Shown here: piece by piece, positions 25,222-32,686 of the stretch
Position numbering within the stretch: position 1 is the stretch's first letter
Layout: each line of letters opens with the position of its first letter
From: Persicimonas caeni
Lineage (GTDB): Bacteria; Myxococcota_A; Bradymonadia; Bradymonadales; Bradymonadaceae
Assembly (NCBI RefSeq): GCF_006517175.1
Contig: NZ_CP041186.1
Span: forward strand, 1,639,001-1,703,000
Direction: 5' to 3'
Length of the DNA stretch: 64,000 nt
Translations under genes and position numbers: made by a program
Notes under the pieces: model-generated
Databases searched by the model: none
What the model was told of the DNA's origin: nothing
What the model saw: only the letters and a program-made list of their open reading frames with translations

Positions 25222-25764
25222 TTACTCGACCACGTCGAAGTCGTGCACGTCTTTGCCCGCCTCTTTCGACATGATGTCGAGCGCAGCCGCCGCGCCGTCG
25301 CCGGCCGAGATGATCGCCTGGATCTTCTGGCTGCGCGCCGCCCAACCGACCGCGTAGGCATCGTCGACGTTGGTGCGACCGTTCTGGTCGACCTTGGCGA
25401 CGCCGCCGTCGCGCTCCATGCCGGCCTGATCGATCAAACCTTTGTTGCTCACCGCGATGATCAGGTAGTCGCCCTCGTGCTCGGCGCCGTCGTCGGTGCT
25501 CACCTTGAACCCGCCGTCGGTCTTCTCGATGCTGGCGACCTTCGTCTCGTGCAGATTCGCCCCGAAGCCTGCCACCTGCTCACGCGCGACCTCCTGGAAC
25601 TTGCTGCCCGTCATCTCGGGAATCCCCAGATAATTGTAGAGCATCGCCTTGTGCATCGGCGTATCATCGGTGCCGAATACGTCGACGTCGATGTCGTTTT
25701 TCGCCAAGAACAAGGCGGCGCTCAGTCCACCGGGGCCATCTCCAACAACCAGTACTTTGCTCAT
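25222..25764 (-). CDS. Short FAD-dependent oxidoreductase (thioredoxin-reductase-like, no NADPH domain)
   Basis: A 180-residue flavoprotein. It starts with the FAD motif 'VLVVGDGPGGLSAALFLAKN' and ends with the second FAD segment 'NVDDAYAVGWAARSQKIQAIISAGDGAAAALDI', as in thioredoxin reductase. The central NADPH-binding domain and the CxxC redox pair are both missing; ordinary thioredoxin reductases are about 310-320 residues. The gene has a GAGG site and a normal stop, so this looks like a compact family form, not a truncation. Its electron donor would have to be something other than directly bound NADPH. Confidence 0.75.
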   Translation of the reverse strand: MSKVLVVGDGPGGLSAALFLAKNDIDVDVFGTDDTPMHKAMLYNYLGIPEMTGSKFQEVAREQVAGFGANLHETKVASIEKTDGGFKVSTDDGAEHEGDYLIIAVSNKGLIDQAGMERDGGVAKVDQNGRTNVDDAYAVGWAARSQKIQAIISAGDGAAAALDIMSKEAGKDVHDFDVVE

Positions 25765-25879
25765 CGTAAACCTCGTGAGTGTGCGTGAATATTATGTGCA
25801 GTTGACGCATTGTTCCGGGTGATGGAACGTGGCCCTGTCTAACGTGGCGTGGCCGCGACTTCAAGATCGAGCCCCCAAG

Positions 25880-25949
25880 ACCCTAAACCCTAAACCCCCA
25901 AACCCTAAACCCCCAACAAACCCCTACACCCTAAACCCCCAACAAACCC
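25880..25949 (+). repeat. CCCTAAA-rich low-complexity leader
   Basis: About 70 bp made of degenerate CCCTAAACCC and CCCAACAAACCC units, running straight into ATG 25950. It has almost no G on the plus strand and no Shine-Dalgarno. A similar tract precedes ATG 52566. Confidence 0.85.
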
Positions 25950-26306
25950 ATGTCCTGGCATCCGCACCCGACCGAAATCCGCGCCCTCGAAGACGAGGGT
26001 ATCCTGCGCATCAAGTTTAGCGACGACGAGGAGTTCGACTACGACACCGTCATCCTGCGCGGCTACTGCCCCTGCGCCGTCTGCCAGGGCCACGGCAGCC
26101 GCCCGCTCAAGTGGAACCCACCCAAACGCAAGTCGCAGATCGTCGTCGATGATATCGGCCAGGTGGGCAACTACGCGATGTGCATCGCGTGGGAAGATGG
26201 GCACAACACGGGGGTGTACTCGTGGGAATTCTTGCGTGAGATCGTCGAGAAGCCGGAGCAGATCTTCGAGGAGTGGCCGGTGGAGTTTGAAGGTTTGGAT
26301 TCTTGA
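25950..26306 (+). CDS. DUF971 (GBBH-like N-terminal domain) protein
   Basis: A 118-residue protein matching the DUF971 family, the small N-terminal domain found in gamma-butyrobetaine hydroxylase. It shows 'LRGYCPCAVCQGHG' with a CxCxxC cluster likely to bind metal, 'VGNYAMCIAWEDGHNTGVYSWEFLREI', and a preceding 'LRIKFSDDEEFDYD' strand pair. Bacterial stand-alone members have been linked to Fe-S proteins and Mrp-type carriers, but no such neighbour is here. The start directly abuts the CCCTAAA-rich tract and has no ribosome-binding site. Confidence 0.88.
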   Translation: MSWHPHPTEIRALEDEGILRIKFSDDEEFDYDTVILRGYCPCAVCQGHGSRPLKWNPPKRKSQIVVDDIGQVGNYAMCIAWEDGHNTGVYSWEFLREIVEKPEQIFEEWPVEFEGLDS

Positions 26307-26335
26307 CGCGCCCCAATTGACCCAGCGGAGGTTCC

Positions 26336-26391
26336 CCCCAAGGCCAGCCTTGGGGCTGCACCGGCGAGAGCTCCGCAGGGGGCAAGCCCCC
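26336..26391. terminator. Two hairpins between convergent genes
   Basis: CCCCAAGG-ccag-CCTTGGGG (26336-26355) and GGGGGC-aa-GCCCCC (26378-26391) are perfect stems between the DUF971 stop and the stop of the lipocalin-like gene. Neither has a T run, so they may act as weak or bidirectional terminators, or be remnants of the GC-rich repeat family. Confidence 0.45.
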
Positions 26392-26399
26392 GCTCCGCG

Positions 26400-27356
26400 T
26401 CACGAAATCAACGGCCCCTGTGCAGGCTCCTCCCGATTGACATGCTCGAACGCCGCCCTGCCCGACGAGCGCAAGATGCGGTCGAGGCCCCGTGACGGGT
26501 CCTGAATCCGCACCGTCAGGTCCGACAATTTGCTGTTGTAGCACCACAGGTGGGAGCCGTCAGTGTCGGTATACTCGACGAGCGCGACATTGTTGGGTGA
26601 GCGCGCCTCGCCGCTCAGGACGACGTCGCCTTTGCGCGCCGAGAAGACCCAGTGGTCTTGGCCGTACTCGCTGTTGTTGAGCAGCATGCCCATCGGGGTG
26701 CGAAAGCTGTATTGGCGCCCGTCGACCCAGATGACGAAGGCGCTGAGCTTCGGCGAGACTCGGTCGCCGAGCAGCGCGCGCACCGACAATCCCTCGAAGG
26801 CGGCGTCGGGGTTGTCGTCGAAGCAGTTGCAGTGACTCCACGCCCAGTTATAGCCCATGATGCGCTTTCCCTGGATGTGGCCGACCATGCCGGGCACGCC
26901 GTCGACGTCGATTTGCTCGTCGCCCACCTCGATGGTGCCCGAGACGCGTAGGTCGAGCAGGCAGTCGTCGTAGGTGCTCTTGGCGAGCCCGATCTTTTCG
27001 AGCACGTGGGGCATGTAGCTGAAGTGCCGACCGCTGTCCGTCCACCGCAGCTTCCACGAGACCTCCCCTGCCCGGCCGATGGCCTGGCCGTCGTCGAGGT
27101 GCAGCTCGTCGGAGAGGTGAAAGCCTCGGTGGGGACCATCGAGCGCCGCGAGCTGCTCGAGCGGATAGTTGTCCTTGCCGCCCACACAATCCTCGCCGTC
27201 GAAGTAAATCGCCCAGGTCGACGCCTCCTGCTTTTTGCCGTCGAGCGTGGTGTAGCGAAACCACAGCGCGCGTCCCGGCGCGATGTCGACCTTGCCATAC
27301 CAAACTTCGTAGTGCGGACCTGTGCCATCGTAGCGTCGTGCAAATCCGGGGGTCAT
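26400..27356 (-). CDS. CrtC/AttH-like lipocalin-fold protein
   Basis: A 318-residue protein without a signal peptide. Its pattern fits the CrtC/AttH/tocopherol-cyclase-like double-lipocalin group: an N-terminal 'HYEVWYGKVDIAPGRALWFRYTT' sheet and a central 'GMVGHIQGKRIMGYNWAWSHCNCF', the family's 'GH..G.....W.WAHCN' motif. Members include carotenoid 1,2-hydratase and many with unknown substrates, usually hydrophobic. ATG 27356 follows GGAG. It is divergent from an extended SDR gene, and the palindrome at 27401-27416 lies between the two starts, so they may be co-controlled in lipid or terpenoid metabolism. Confidence 0.7.
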   Translation of the reverse strand: MTPGFARRYDGTGPHYEVWYGKVDIAPGRALWFRYTTLDGKKQEASTWAIYFDGEDCVGGKDNYPLEQLAALDGPHRGFHLSDELHLDDGQAIGRAGEVSWKLRWTDSGRHFSYMPHVLEKIGLAKSTYDDCLLDLRVSGTIEVGDEQIDVDGVPGMVGHIQGKRIMGYNWAWSHCNCFDDNPDAAFEGLSVRALLGDRVSPKLSAFVIWVDGRQYSFRTPMGMLLNNSEYGQDHWVFSARKGDVVLSGEARSPNNVALVEYTDTDGSHLWCYNSKLSDLTVRIQDPSRGLDRILRSSGRAAFEHVNREEPAQGPLIS

Positions 27357-27400
27357 CTGCCTTGCTCCATCCGACGATTTATGGTTTAACACTGCCTATA

Positions 27401-27416
27401 GTTAGTAATCACTAAC
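27401..27416. promoter_or_regulatory. Operator-like palindrome GTTAGT-AATC-ACTAAC
   Basis: A perfect six-base inverted repeat with a four-base centre, between the divergent starts at 27356 and 27438. It overlaps a TATAGT promoter-like hexamer. A closely related palindrome (AGTAAA-CA-TTTACT, preceded by GTT) lies at 29673-29686 upstream of the other SDR gene. TetR-family regulators of lipid metabolism often use such sites; no TetR gene is in the window. Confidence 0.65.
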
Positions 27417-27437
27417 ATAGCCGACACGGGATGACCA

Positions 27438-28625
27438 ATGACTGAACGATTGAACTTGGTAACTGGCGCCACTGGATTTACCGGCTCGTATGTCGTGCGT
27501 GACCTGGTCGCGAAGGGCCAGAAGGTCATCGCGACCGACCTGCCCAAGGCGTTCGAGGACGAGGCCCACCTGGAGGCGCTTCGCACCTACGGCGTCGACT
27601 TCGACCATCCCAACGTCGAGGTCATCCCGGCGAACCTGCTCGACAAAGAGACGCTCGCGCCGCTGTTCGATCACGACATCACGCACATTTTCCACGTCGC
27701 CTCACTGTACGACTACAGCGCCTCTTTGGAAATCCTGCGCAAGATCAACGTCGACGGCACCCGCAACTTCTTGGATTTTGCCCTCGAGCTCGACAACCTC
27801 GAGCGGTTCATCCACTGGAGCACCTGCGGGGTGTTCGGCAAGCCCTACACCGCCGCCGACGGCCACAAGGTCAACGTGCCGTTCGACGAGAACTCCCCGT
27901 CGCCCAAGACGATGCCCTACGGCGCCAAAGAGCCCGACAACACCCACTTGGTCAACGACTACTCGATCTCGAAGTGGGAGCAGGAGCAGATGGTCTGGAA
28001 GGAGCATCGCGACAACGGCCTGCCGGTGACGGTGGTGCGCCCTGCCCCGATCTACGGGCCGGGCAGCGACTACGGCCACGGCGGCATCATCCTGGCGATC
28101 GCCCAGGGCTGGGTGCCCGGTATCCCTGCGGATGCCAAGAACTACATCACCACTTCGGTCCACGTCGAAGATATAGCCGGGTTCGCGGTCTACGCCGCCG
28201 AGCACGACGACACGATCGGTGAGGACTACAACGTGGTCGACAACAGCATCATCAGCTACCACGAGTTCTTGCACTATATCGCGCTGTTGACGGGCCGCTC
28301 GCTCAAAGACATCCCGCTGCTCAAGCTCAAGAGCCTGCACCCGATCCTCGAAAAACTCGCCTACGGTTGGACCTGGCTCGAGCGCGCCTTCAGCGTGCCG
28401 CGCATCCGAGTCTTCGAGATCCAGTCGGCGACCTACATCAGCTCGAGCTACTGGCTGAGCAACCGAAAGAGCATCGAGGCGGGCTACGAGTACAAGTACC
28501 CGGACGTACGTGAGGGGTTGAAGGACACGGTGGCGTGGTTCCGCGAGATGGGTTGGCTGACCGACCCGAAGCGAACGTTGGTGGTCAGCCCGGGTGGGTC
28601 GAAGGCGAATAAGATTAGTGCGTAG
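27438..28625 (+). CDS. Extended SDR: NAD-dependent epimerase/dehydratase or 3-beta-HSD-like
   Basis: A 395-residue extended short-chain dehydrogenase. The NAD motif is 'LVTGATGFTGSYVV'. The active site is 'DYSISKWEQEQM' (YxxxK) with the upstream 'HWSTCGVFG' Ser/Thr. 'VVRPAPIYGPGSDYG' and 'SVHVEDIAGFAVYAAEH' are typical of 3-beta-hydroxysteroid-dehydrogenase-like and dihydroflavonol-reductase-like members. The C-terminal region beyond residue 290 has a hydrophobic stretch, 'LEKLAYGWTWLERAF', as membrane-associated sterol enzymes do. A steroid or terpenoid substrate is plausible given the lipocalin-like neighbour. The exact reaction is not determinable. Confidence 0.85.
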   Translation: MTERLNLVTGATGFTGSYVVRDLVAKGQKVIATDLPKAFEDEAHLEALRTYGVDFDHPNVEVIPANLLDKETLAPLFDHDITHIFHVASLYDYSASLEILRKINVDGTRNFLDFALELDNLERFIHWSTCGVFGKPYTAADGHKVNVPFDENSPSPKTMPYGAKEPDNTHLVNDYSISKWEQEQMVWKEHRDNGLPVTVVRPAPIYGPGSDYGHGGIILAIAQGWVPGIPADAKNYITTSVHVEDIAGFAVYAAEHDDTIGEDYNVVDNSIISYHEFLHYIALLTGRSLKDIPLLKLKSLHPILEKLAYGWTWLERAFSVPRIRVFEIQSATYISSSYWLSNRKSIEAGYEYKYPDVREGLKDTVAWFREMGWLTDPKRTLVVSPGGSKANKISA

Positions 28626-28640
28626 GTGGAAGGTTGTTGA

Positions 28641-28794
28641 GGCCCCCCATCCGCCCTTCGCTTCGCTACGGGCACCTTCCCCCAGGGGAAGGGCTTTCCT
28701 TGCTACAACCAGATAAGTAGCTTTCCGCAGGGTAATCCCTTCCCCTGGGGGAAGGTGCCGAGCGCGTCGTACAGCGCGAGGCGGATGGGGGGCC
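28641..28794. repeat. Composite palindromic element, copy 2 of inverted pair
   Basis: A 154 bp element between convergent genes, with the same GGCCCCCCATCCGCC boundary as the 20780 copy but in the opposite orientation overall: the GCTTCGCTACGGGC arm is on the left here. The GGGTAATCCCTT inner segment is the reverse complement of that copy's AAGGGATTACCC. Confidence 0.85.
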
Positions 28795-28814
28795 TCACCA
28801 ACCCACACGTCCCA

Positions 28815-29624
28815 CTATTCCCGCCCCCGATGCCCCTTCATCAACTTCGTCACCCCGAACTTCTCCAACATCGTGTCGAGCACGCCCGTGGGCAGCGTGG
28901 CGCGCAGCAGCGGCGTAAGCTTGACCATGAACGGCTCGCGCACGTACAGCTCGTCGTTTTCGACCGCCTCGATGACCTTGTCGGCCACGAAATCGGGGTC
29001 GAGGATCGGCGACAAGATCGGCTCCTGGGCGCCGTCGAACATGCCCGTGTTGACCAAGCTCGGACAGATGATGCTGATGCCGATGTGGCTGATGCCCTGA
29101 TCGCGGAACTCCTGGCGAATCGCCTCCGACAAGCCGATGACGAACCACTTGCTGGCGCAGTAGACCGCCTGGTCGGGCACGCCCAGCATGCCGGCGGCGC
29201 TGGCCATATTGACGATATGGCAGTCGCGACCGGCTTTGAGGTCGCCCATGAACTCTTTGGTCATCCAGTGCACCGCGTCGACGTTGACGCGCAGCATCAG
29301 GTCGTCGAGCTCGGGGGCGATATCTTCGTAGTGGCCGCCGGCGACCACCCCGGCGTTGTTGACCAGAATGTCGATGCGCCCCAGCCGGTCGAGCACCTCT
29401 TCACGAAGTGCCACGATGTGCTTGCGCTCGGCGAGGTCGCAGACGAACGGCTCGACGTCGAGCCCCTTGGCCCGCAACTGCTCGGCGGCCTCCTCGAGCG
29501 CCGGCTCGTTGATGTCGACCATGGCCACCCGGGCTCCGTGCTGGGCGAACTTCTCGGCCATGAGCAGGCCCATTCCCATCGCCGCGCCGGTCACCAACGT
29601 ACGTTTGTTTCGGATGTCGGTCAT
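28815..29624 (-). CDS. Classical short-chain dehydrogenase
   Basis: A 269-residue classical SDR. It has 'TLVTGAAMGMGLLMAEKFA' (TGxxxGxG), 'DILVNNAGVV' (NNAG), 'IVNMASAAGMLG' (catalytic Ser) and 'YCASKWFVIGLSEAI' (YxxxK). The C-terminal part resembles retinol/dehydrogenase-type members acting on lipophilic alcohols. Its upstream region holds an operator-like palindrome 49 bp before the start, matching the one by the other SDR gene. It lies downstream of the channel gene on the same strand, but the 119 bp gap and its own operator suggest a separate promoter. Confidence 0.88.
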   Translation of the reverse strand: MTDIRNKRTLVTGAAMGMGLLMAEKFAQHGARVAMVDINEPALEEAAEQLRAKGLDVEPFVCDLAERKHIVALREEVLDRLGRIDILVNNAGVVAGGHYEDIAPELDDLMLRVNVDAVHWMTKEFMGDLKAGRDCHIVNMASAAGMLGVPDQAVYCASKWFVIGLSEAIRQEFRDQGISHIGISIICPSLVNTGMFDGAQEPILSPILDPDFVADKVIEAVENDELYVREPFMVKLTPLLRATLPTGVLDTMLEKFGVTKLMKGHRGRE

Positions 29625-29672
29625 AGTGTCTCCGCTATGTTGCTATCGAACTCCGCTAACGCCGGATAAGTT

Positions 29673-29686
29673 AGTAAACATTTACT
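29673..29686. promoter_or_regulatory. Operator-like palindrome AGTAAA-CA-TTTACT
   Basis: A perfect six-base inverted repeat 49 bp upstream of the SDR start at 29624. With the preceding GTT, the left side reads GTTAGTAA, identical to the left side of the 27401 site. The shared octamer and similar placement suggest one regulator for both promoters. Confidence 0.6.
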
Positions 29687-29743
29687 TACTTGACCAGCCG
29701 ATTCGGTACGGGAGCAAGGATTTGCTCGTGTCGGTGCGAGCAA

Positions 29744-31741
29744 CTACACATCTACGACGATCAACCGGTCCCCCTCCTGCGGTTCGAAACGAAAGTCCCG
29801 CGGCGGATTCAGGTGCACGCCCTGCTCCAACTCGTCGCGTGGCTCAGCCAATTGATAACCAATCGCCACTCGCCCGACGCTCAGGCACGCCGCCTGACAC
29901 TCGTCGAAGTCGACGTCGGGTTGGACGACCGTGTCGATGAAATCATCGAACGGGCGGAAGCTAATCTCGGAGCCGCCGTAGGTGAACAATTCCTCGTAGA
30001 CCCAGGCGAGCGCGCGGCGCACGGAGACCTGTGAGAGGAGGTGGCTGACGATCTCTTGAGTGATGAGAATGTCGGCCGGCCGGTTGAGTTGCAACAGCGG
30101 CTGGTTGTCCTCGTCGTTGAGTTCGGCCAAAAACGCCACTTGTGCGTCGGGGGCCACCTCTTCGAGGTAACGGTTGATGAGCACGAACGCCATGACCGTC
30201 TCGGCATCGGACAACAGGGGGTCTTGGATAAATTCCGGGCTGAGCAGCGCGATATTGTCGAAGTGCTCGGCGCCGATCTGGCGCACCTCGTCGATGGAGT
30301 TGAGCCCCGATTGCACCGCGTCGACGGTCAAGTTGTCGAGGCGCGACTCCAGCGAGCGGAGCTGGGCGAGCACGTCACGGGTGTCGCGCTCGGTGACGAT
30401 GGTGATGGCGAATTCTTCGCGGTGATAAGCGCCCAACTCGCCCAATAGCGGCCGAACCAGGTGGCTCCAGCCAATCAGGAGCACCTCGCGCGGCGCGCGC
30501 TCCCGGGCCTGACCGCCATCTTCGAGGCGTCTCGACGAAGCCACCTTGTCGAGTTGGGTGCGCAACTCCTCGCCGCGCCCGGCGGCGTAGCCGTGGCGAA
30601 TGCTGCGAATGGTCGGGGCGATGCAAATCAACTCATCTCCGGCCTCCAGCGGCTCGTCGAGCTCCATGAGCCGAAGGCGCTCCTCCTTTTCGAACGGCCC
30701 CTCGAGCGCCTTCATGTACCCGATGGGAACCGCCTCCTTCATGCAGTGGATAACCTCGCGAAGCGGCTTGCCGGTCACGCCGAGTTCATCGGCCTCCACC
30801 AAATAGATCGACTCGCCGTACATGTCGGTCAACAGGTGCAAGTACACCTGCGAGAGGCCCGGCTGGCGGATCGACTGGCATAAGAGCCGGCTCATGAACT
30901 CGACGTTGGCGATCGCTTCGGTGCGGTGCCAGCCGACCGACTCGGCCAGCAACTTGTTGGCCGGCACGGCGATGTCGAGCACGACGTTGGGGAGCTCTTC
31001 CGGCGGCACGTCCTGAGCCTGGGCGCGCAGACTCATCAACACCTTGACCAGCGTCATGTCCGAGAAATGCCGGGGCGTCTCGAAATCGGCGTGCGACAAC
31101 AAGATAATCGCCGAGGCCCGCGCAAAGTCGACGCGCTCGAGGCTCTCGGCCTCCAGCGGGTTGCCCGAGCGCACCAAGATCCGAGCTTCGTCACGCACCT
31201 CTTTGGGAAGCTTGGTGCGCAATTCGGTGAGCAGGTCGGGTTGATAATCGTTCGTCAGAATGACAATGGCCGGCAGACGGGCGCGACCCAAGCGAGTGAT
31301 CACACGCTCCTCAGAGCGGATGAGCTCTTCGACGATGGCGTGAATGCGCGCGTGCCACCCGATGATCAAGATGTGCTGTCTCTCGAAGATCTGGCTTCGG
31401 CCCGACGCCAGATAGCTCATAAAGCGGCTCAACCCGTTGGTCATGATAGCGACCAGCGCGCCGAAGAAGAAAACGCCCCCCGAAACCGTCAAGACCGTCG
31501 AGACGATCCTTGGGAGTGTCCCCTCGTCGTCACCGAGATAGCCCGGGTCGGTCAGCCGTAAAAACGCCCACCATACAGATTTGGAGAAGTCCGTGAATTG
31601 GGGGCTGAACTCGAAGACGACCCAGCCGCCGGTCACCGACAAAATGACGAGAACCAGCGCCAAGGCGAGCAACTGATACGCCGCCCCCCGTTGAAAGAAG
31701 GTCTCGACAAAATAATAGAGGCGATTGAAAAGCCGTTTCAT
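29744..31741 (-). CDS. CASTOR/POLLUX-type ion channel with RCK (TrkA-N-like) domains
   Basis: A 665-residue membrane protein. Two or three hydrophobic segments occupy the first 110 residues ('YQLLALALVLVILSVTGGWVVF', 'VSTVLTVSGGVFFFGALVAIM'), with a pore-like stretch between them and 'GLSRFMSYLASGRSQIFERQHILIIGWH' leading into the first nucleotide-binding-like domain. A second such domain starts at 'REVLLIGWSHLVRPLLGELG'. This order is that of the CASTOR/POLLUX/DMI1 family, first known from plant nuclear envelope channels and also present in bacteria. Ion selectivity is not predictable. ATG 31741 is preferred over an upstream in-frame start. It diverges from the ferritin-like gene. Confidence 0.85.
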   Translation of the reverse strand: MKRLFNRLYYFVETFFQRGAAYQLLALALVLVILSVTGGWVVFEFSPQFTDFSKSVWWAFLRLTDPGYLGDDEGTLPRIVSTVLTVSGGVFFFGALVAIMTNGLSRFMSYLASGRSQIFERQHILIIGWHARIHAIVEELIRSEERVITRLGRARLPAIVILTNDYQPDLLTELRTKLPKEVRDEARILVRSGNPLEAESLERVDFARASAIILLSHADFETPRHFSDMTLVKVLMSLRAQAQDVPPEELPNVVLDIAVPANKLLAESVGWHRTEAIANVEFMSRLLCQSIRQPGLSQVYLHLLTDMYGESIYLVEADELGVTGKPLREVIHCMKEAVPIGYMKALEGPFEKEERLRLMELDEPLEAGDELICIAPTIRSIRHGYAAGRGEELRTQLDKVASSRRLEDGGQARERAPREVLLIGWSHLVRPLLGELGAYHREEFAITIVTERDTRDVLAQLRSLESRLDNLTVDAVQSGLNSIDEVRQIGAEHFDNIALLSPEFIQDPLLSDAETVMAFVLINRYLEEVAPDAQVAFLAELNDEDNQPLLQLNRPADILITQEIVSHLLSQVSVRRALAWVYEELFTYGGSEISFRPFDDFIDTVVQPDVDFDECQAACLSVGRVAIGYQLAEPRDELEQGVHLNPPRDFRFEPQEGDRLIVVDV

Positions 31742-32016
31742 GACTCGATCATTAATCGAGCTATTGCGGCCACGCAACCTCAACAGTTGAAATGCGTTTT
31801 CAACAACTCGCCAACATCCTGCAAACGTTGACCTTTACAAAACTATAGTTCCAGCACCCTGAAATTGAAACTGATTTTCATTTACAAGCCATTGAAACTT
31901 CTTGGGTTTTCTCGAATCATAACCTTGACCCCGAGCCTCGTTTCCCTACAATCAACTTCGATGTGGCGACGCGCCACACTAAATGAAAAGACAACCTCAA
32001 CTCGAGGAAGCTGAAA
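31742..32016. promoter_or_regulatory. Divergent promoter region with palindromes and a Fur-like box
   Basis: The 275 bp between the channel and ferritin-like starts holds several symmetric sites: CTCGAT/ATCGAG (31744-31760) in the channel leader, GTTGAAA-tgcgt-TTTCAAC (31786-31804), a 19-mer at 31867-31885 (GAAACTGATTTTCATTTAC) that matches the classic Fur box at 13 of 19 positions, and a small hairpin GTGGCG-acg-CGCCAC (31963-31977) before the ferritin-like gene. Iron control of the ferritin-like gene is a reasonable inference. Confidence 0.5.
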
Positions 32017-32481
32017 ATGGCCACGAAAGAAGAATTCATCGACCGCCTCAACGACGCCCTCTCCTGGGAACTCGCGGGCATCATCCAATACATGCAGCAC
32101 AGCGTGATGGTCACCGGACCGTTGCGCGAGAGCCTCGCCGACTTCTTCAGCGACGGCAGTGAAGAAGCGCGCGACCACGCTGAGGACGCTGGCAAGCGCA
32201 TCGCAGCGCTGGGTGCGGTGCCGACCGTCGAGCCGGCCAAGATCCGCCAGGCCACCGACGTCGAGGGTATGCTCGAAGCCGCGCTGGCCCTCGAAGAAGA
32301 CGCGCTCGCAGCCTGGGAAGACGCACTCGAAGCGTCCGACGCCGTCGCTCCGGGCTACGGCTTCTGGATCGAGGAGCAAATCGCCGAGGAGCAAGAGCAC
32401 GTCGACGAGCTTCGCAAGATGACCAACAAGGTGTCGTTCTCCGACGCCGACGTCAGCGGTGGCGCCGAAAACGCCGGTTGA
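32017..32481 (+). CDS. Ferritin-like protein (bacterioferritin/DPS-type four-helix bundle)
   Basis: A 154-residue four-helix protein. Helix 1 'FIDRLNDALSWELAGIIQYMQHSVMV' carries Glu18 and Gln24, helix 2 has 'SEEARDHAEDAGKRIAALG' (E..xxH ligand pair), helix 3 'MLEAALALEEDALAAWEDAL', and helix 4 'EEQIAEEQEHVDELRKM' (E..xxH). These Glu/His positions are those of a di-iron ferroxidase site. It may store iron or detoxify peroxide. GAGGAAG precedes the ATG, and a strong terminator follows the stop. Confidence 0.88.
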   Translation: MATKEEFIDRLNDALSWELAGIIQYMQHSVMVTGPLRESLADFFSDGSEEARDHAEDAGKRIAALGAVPTVEPAKIRQATDVEGMLEAALALEEDALAAWEDALEASDAVAPGYGFWIEEQIAEEQEHVDELRKMTNKVSFSDADVSGGAENAG

Positions 32482-32502
32482 TCGCCGCACCGTAGACACA
32501 CC

Positions 32503-32543
32503 AAAAGCCCTGCACGGCCAACCGTGCAGGGCTTTTGTTTTTG
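32503..32543 (+). terminator. Rho-independent terminator of the ferritin-like gene
   Basis: AAAAGCCCTGCACGG paired with CCGTGCAGGGCTTTT around a CCAA loop, followed by GTTTTT. The stem is perfect and the position, about 20 bp after the stop codon, is ideal. Confidence 0.95.
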
Positions 32544-32544
32544 C

Positions 32545-32686
32545 TCCTCTACTTCTTTACTCCTTCCCCTGTTTTACTCCTTCCCCTGTTTTACTCCTTC
32601 CCCTGTTTTACTTCTTCACTCTTTTTACTTCTTCACTCCTTTGCTCCTTCACTGCCCCTTTGCTCTTTCACTACCCCATTACGCAT
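32545..32686. repeat. Pyrimidine-rich tract with 17 bp tandem repeats
   Basis: About 140 bp of nearly pure C and T on the plus strand. It contains three copies of TTTTACTCCTTCCCCTG and then shorter TTTACTTCTTCACTCC-type variants. It lies between the ferritin terminator and the 3' end of the convergent DoxX gene and reaches into the last few codons of that gene. Confidence 0.85.

Noticed and set aside
24899-25788. Repetitive proteins across the 29 bp array
   Set aside because: All six frames stay open simply because the unit lacks stops; the products are pure repeats with no start signals.
25880-25949. Telomere-like chromosome end or linear replicon terminus
   Set aside because: CCCTAAA units resemble plant telomeres, but the tract is short, internal, degenerate and flanked by ordinary genes.
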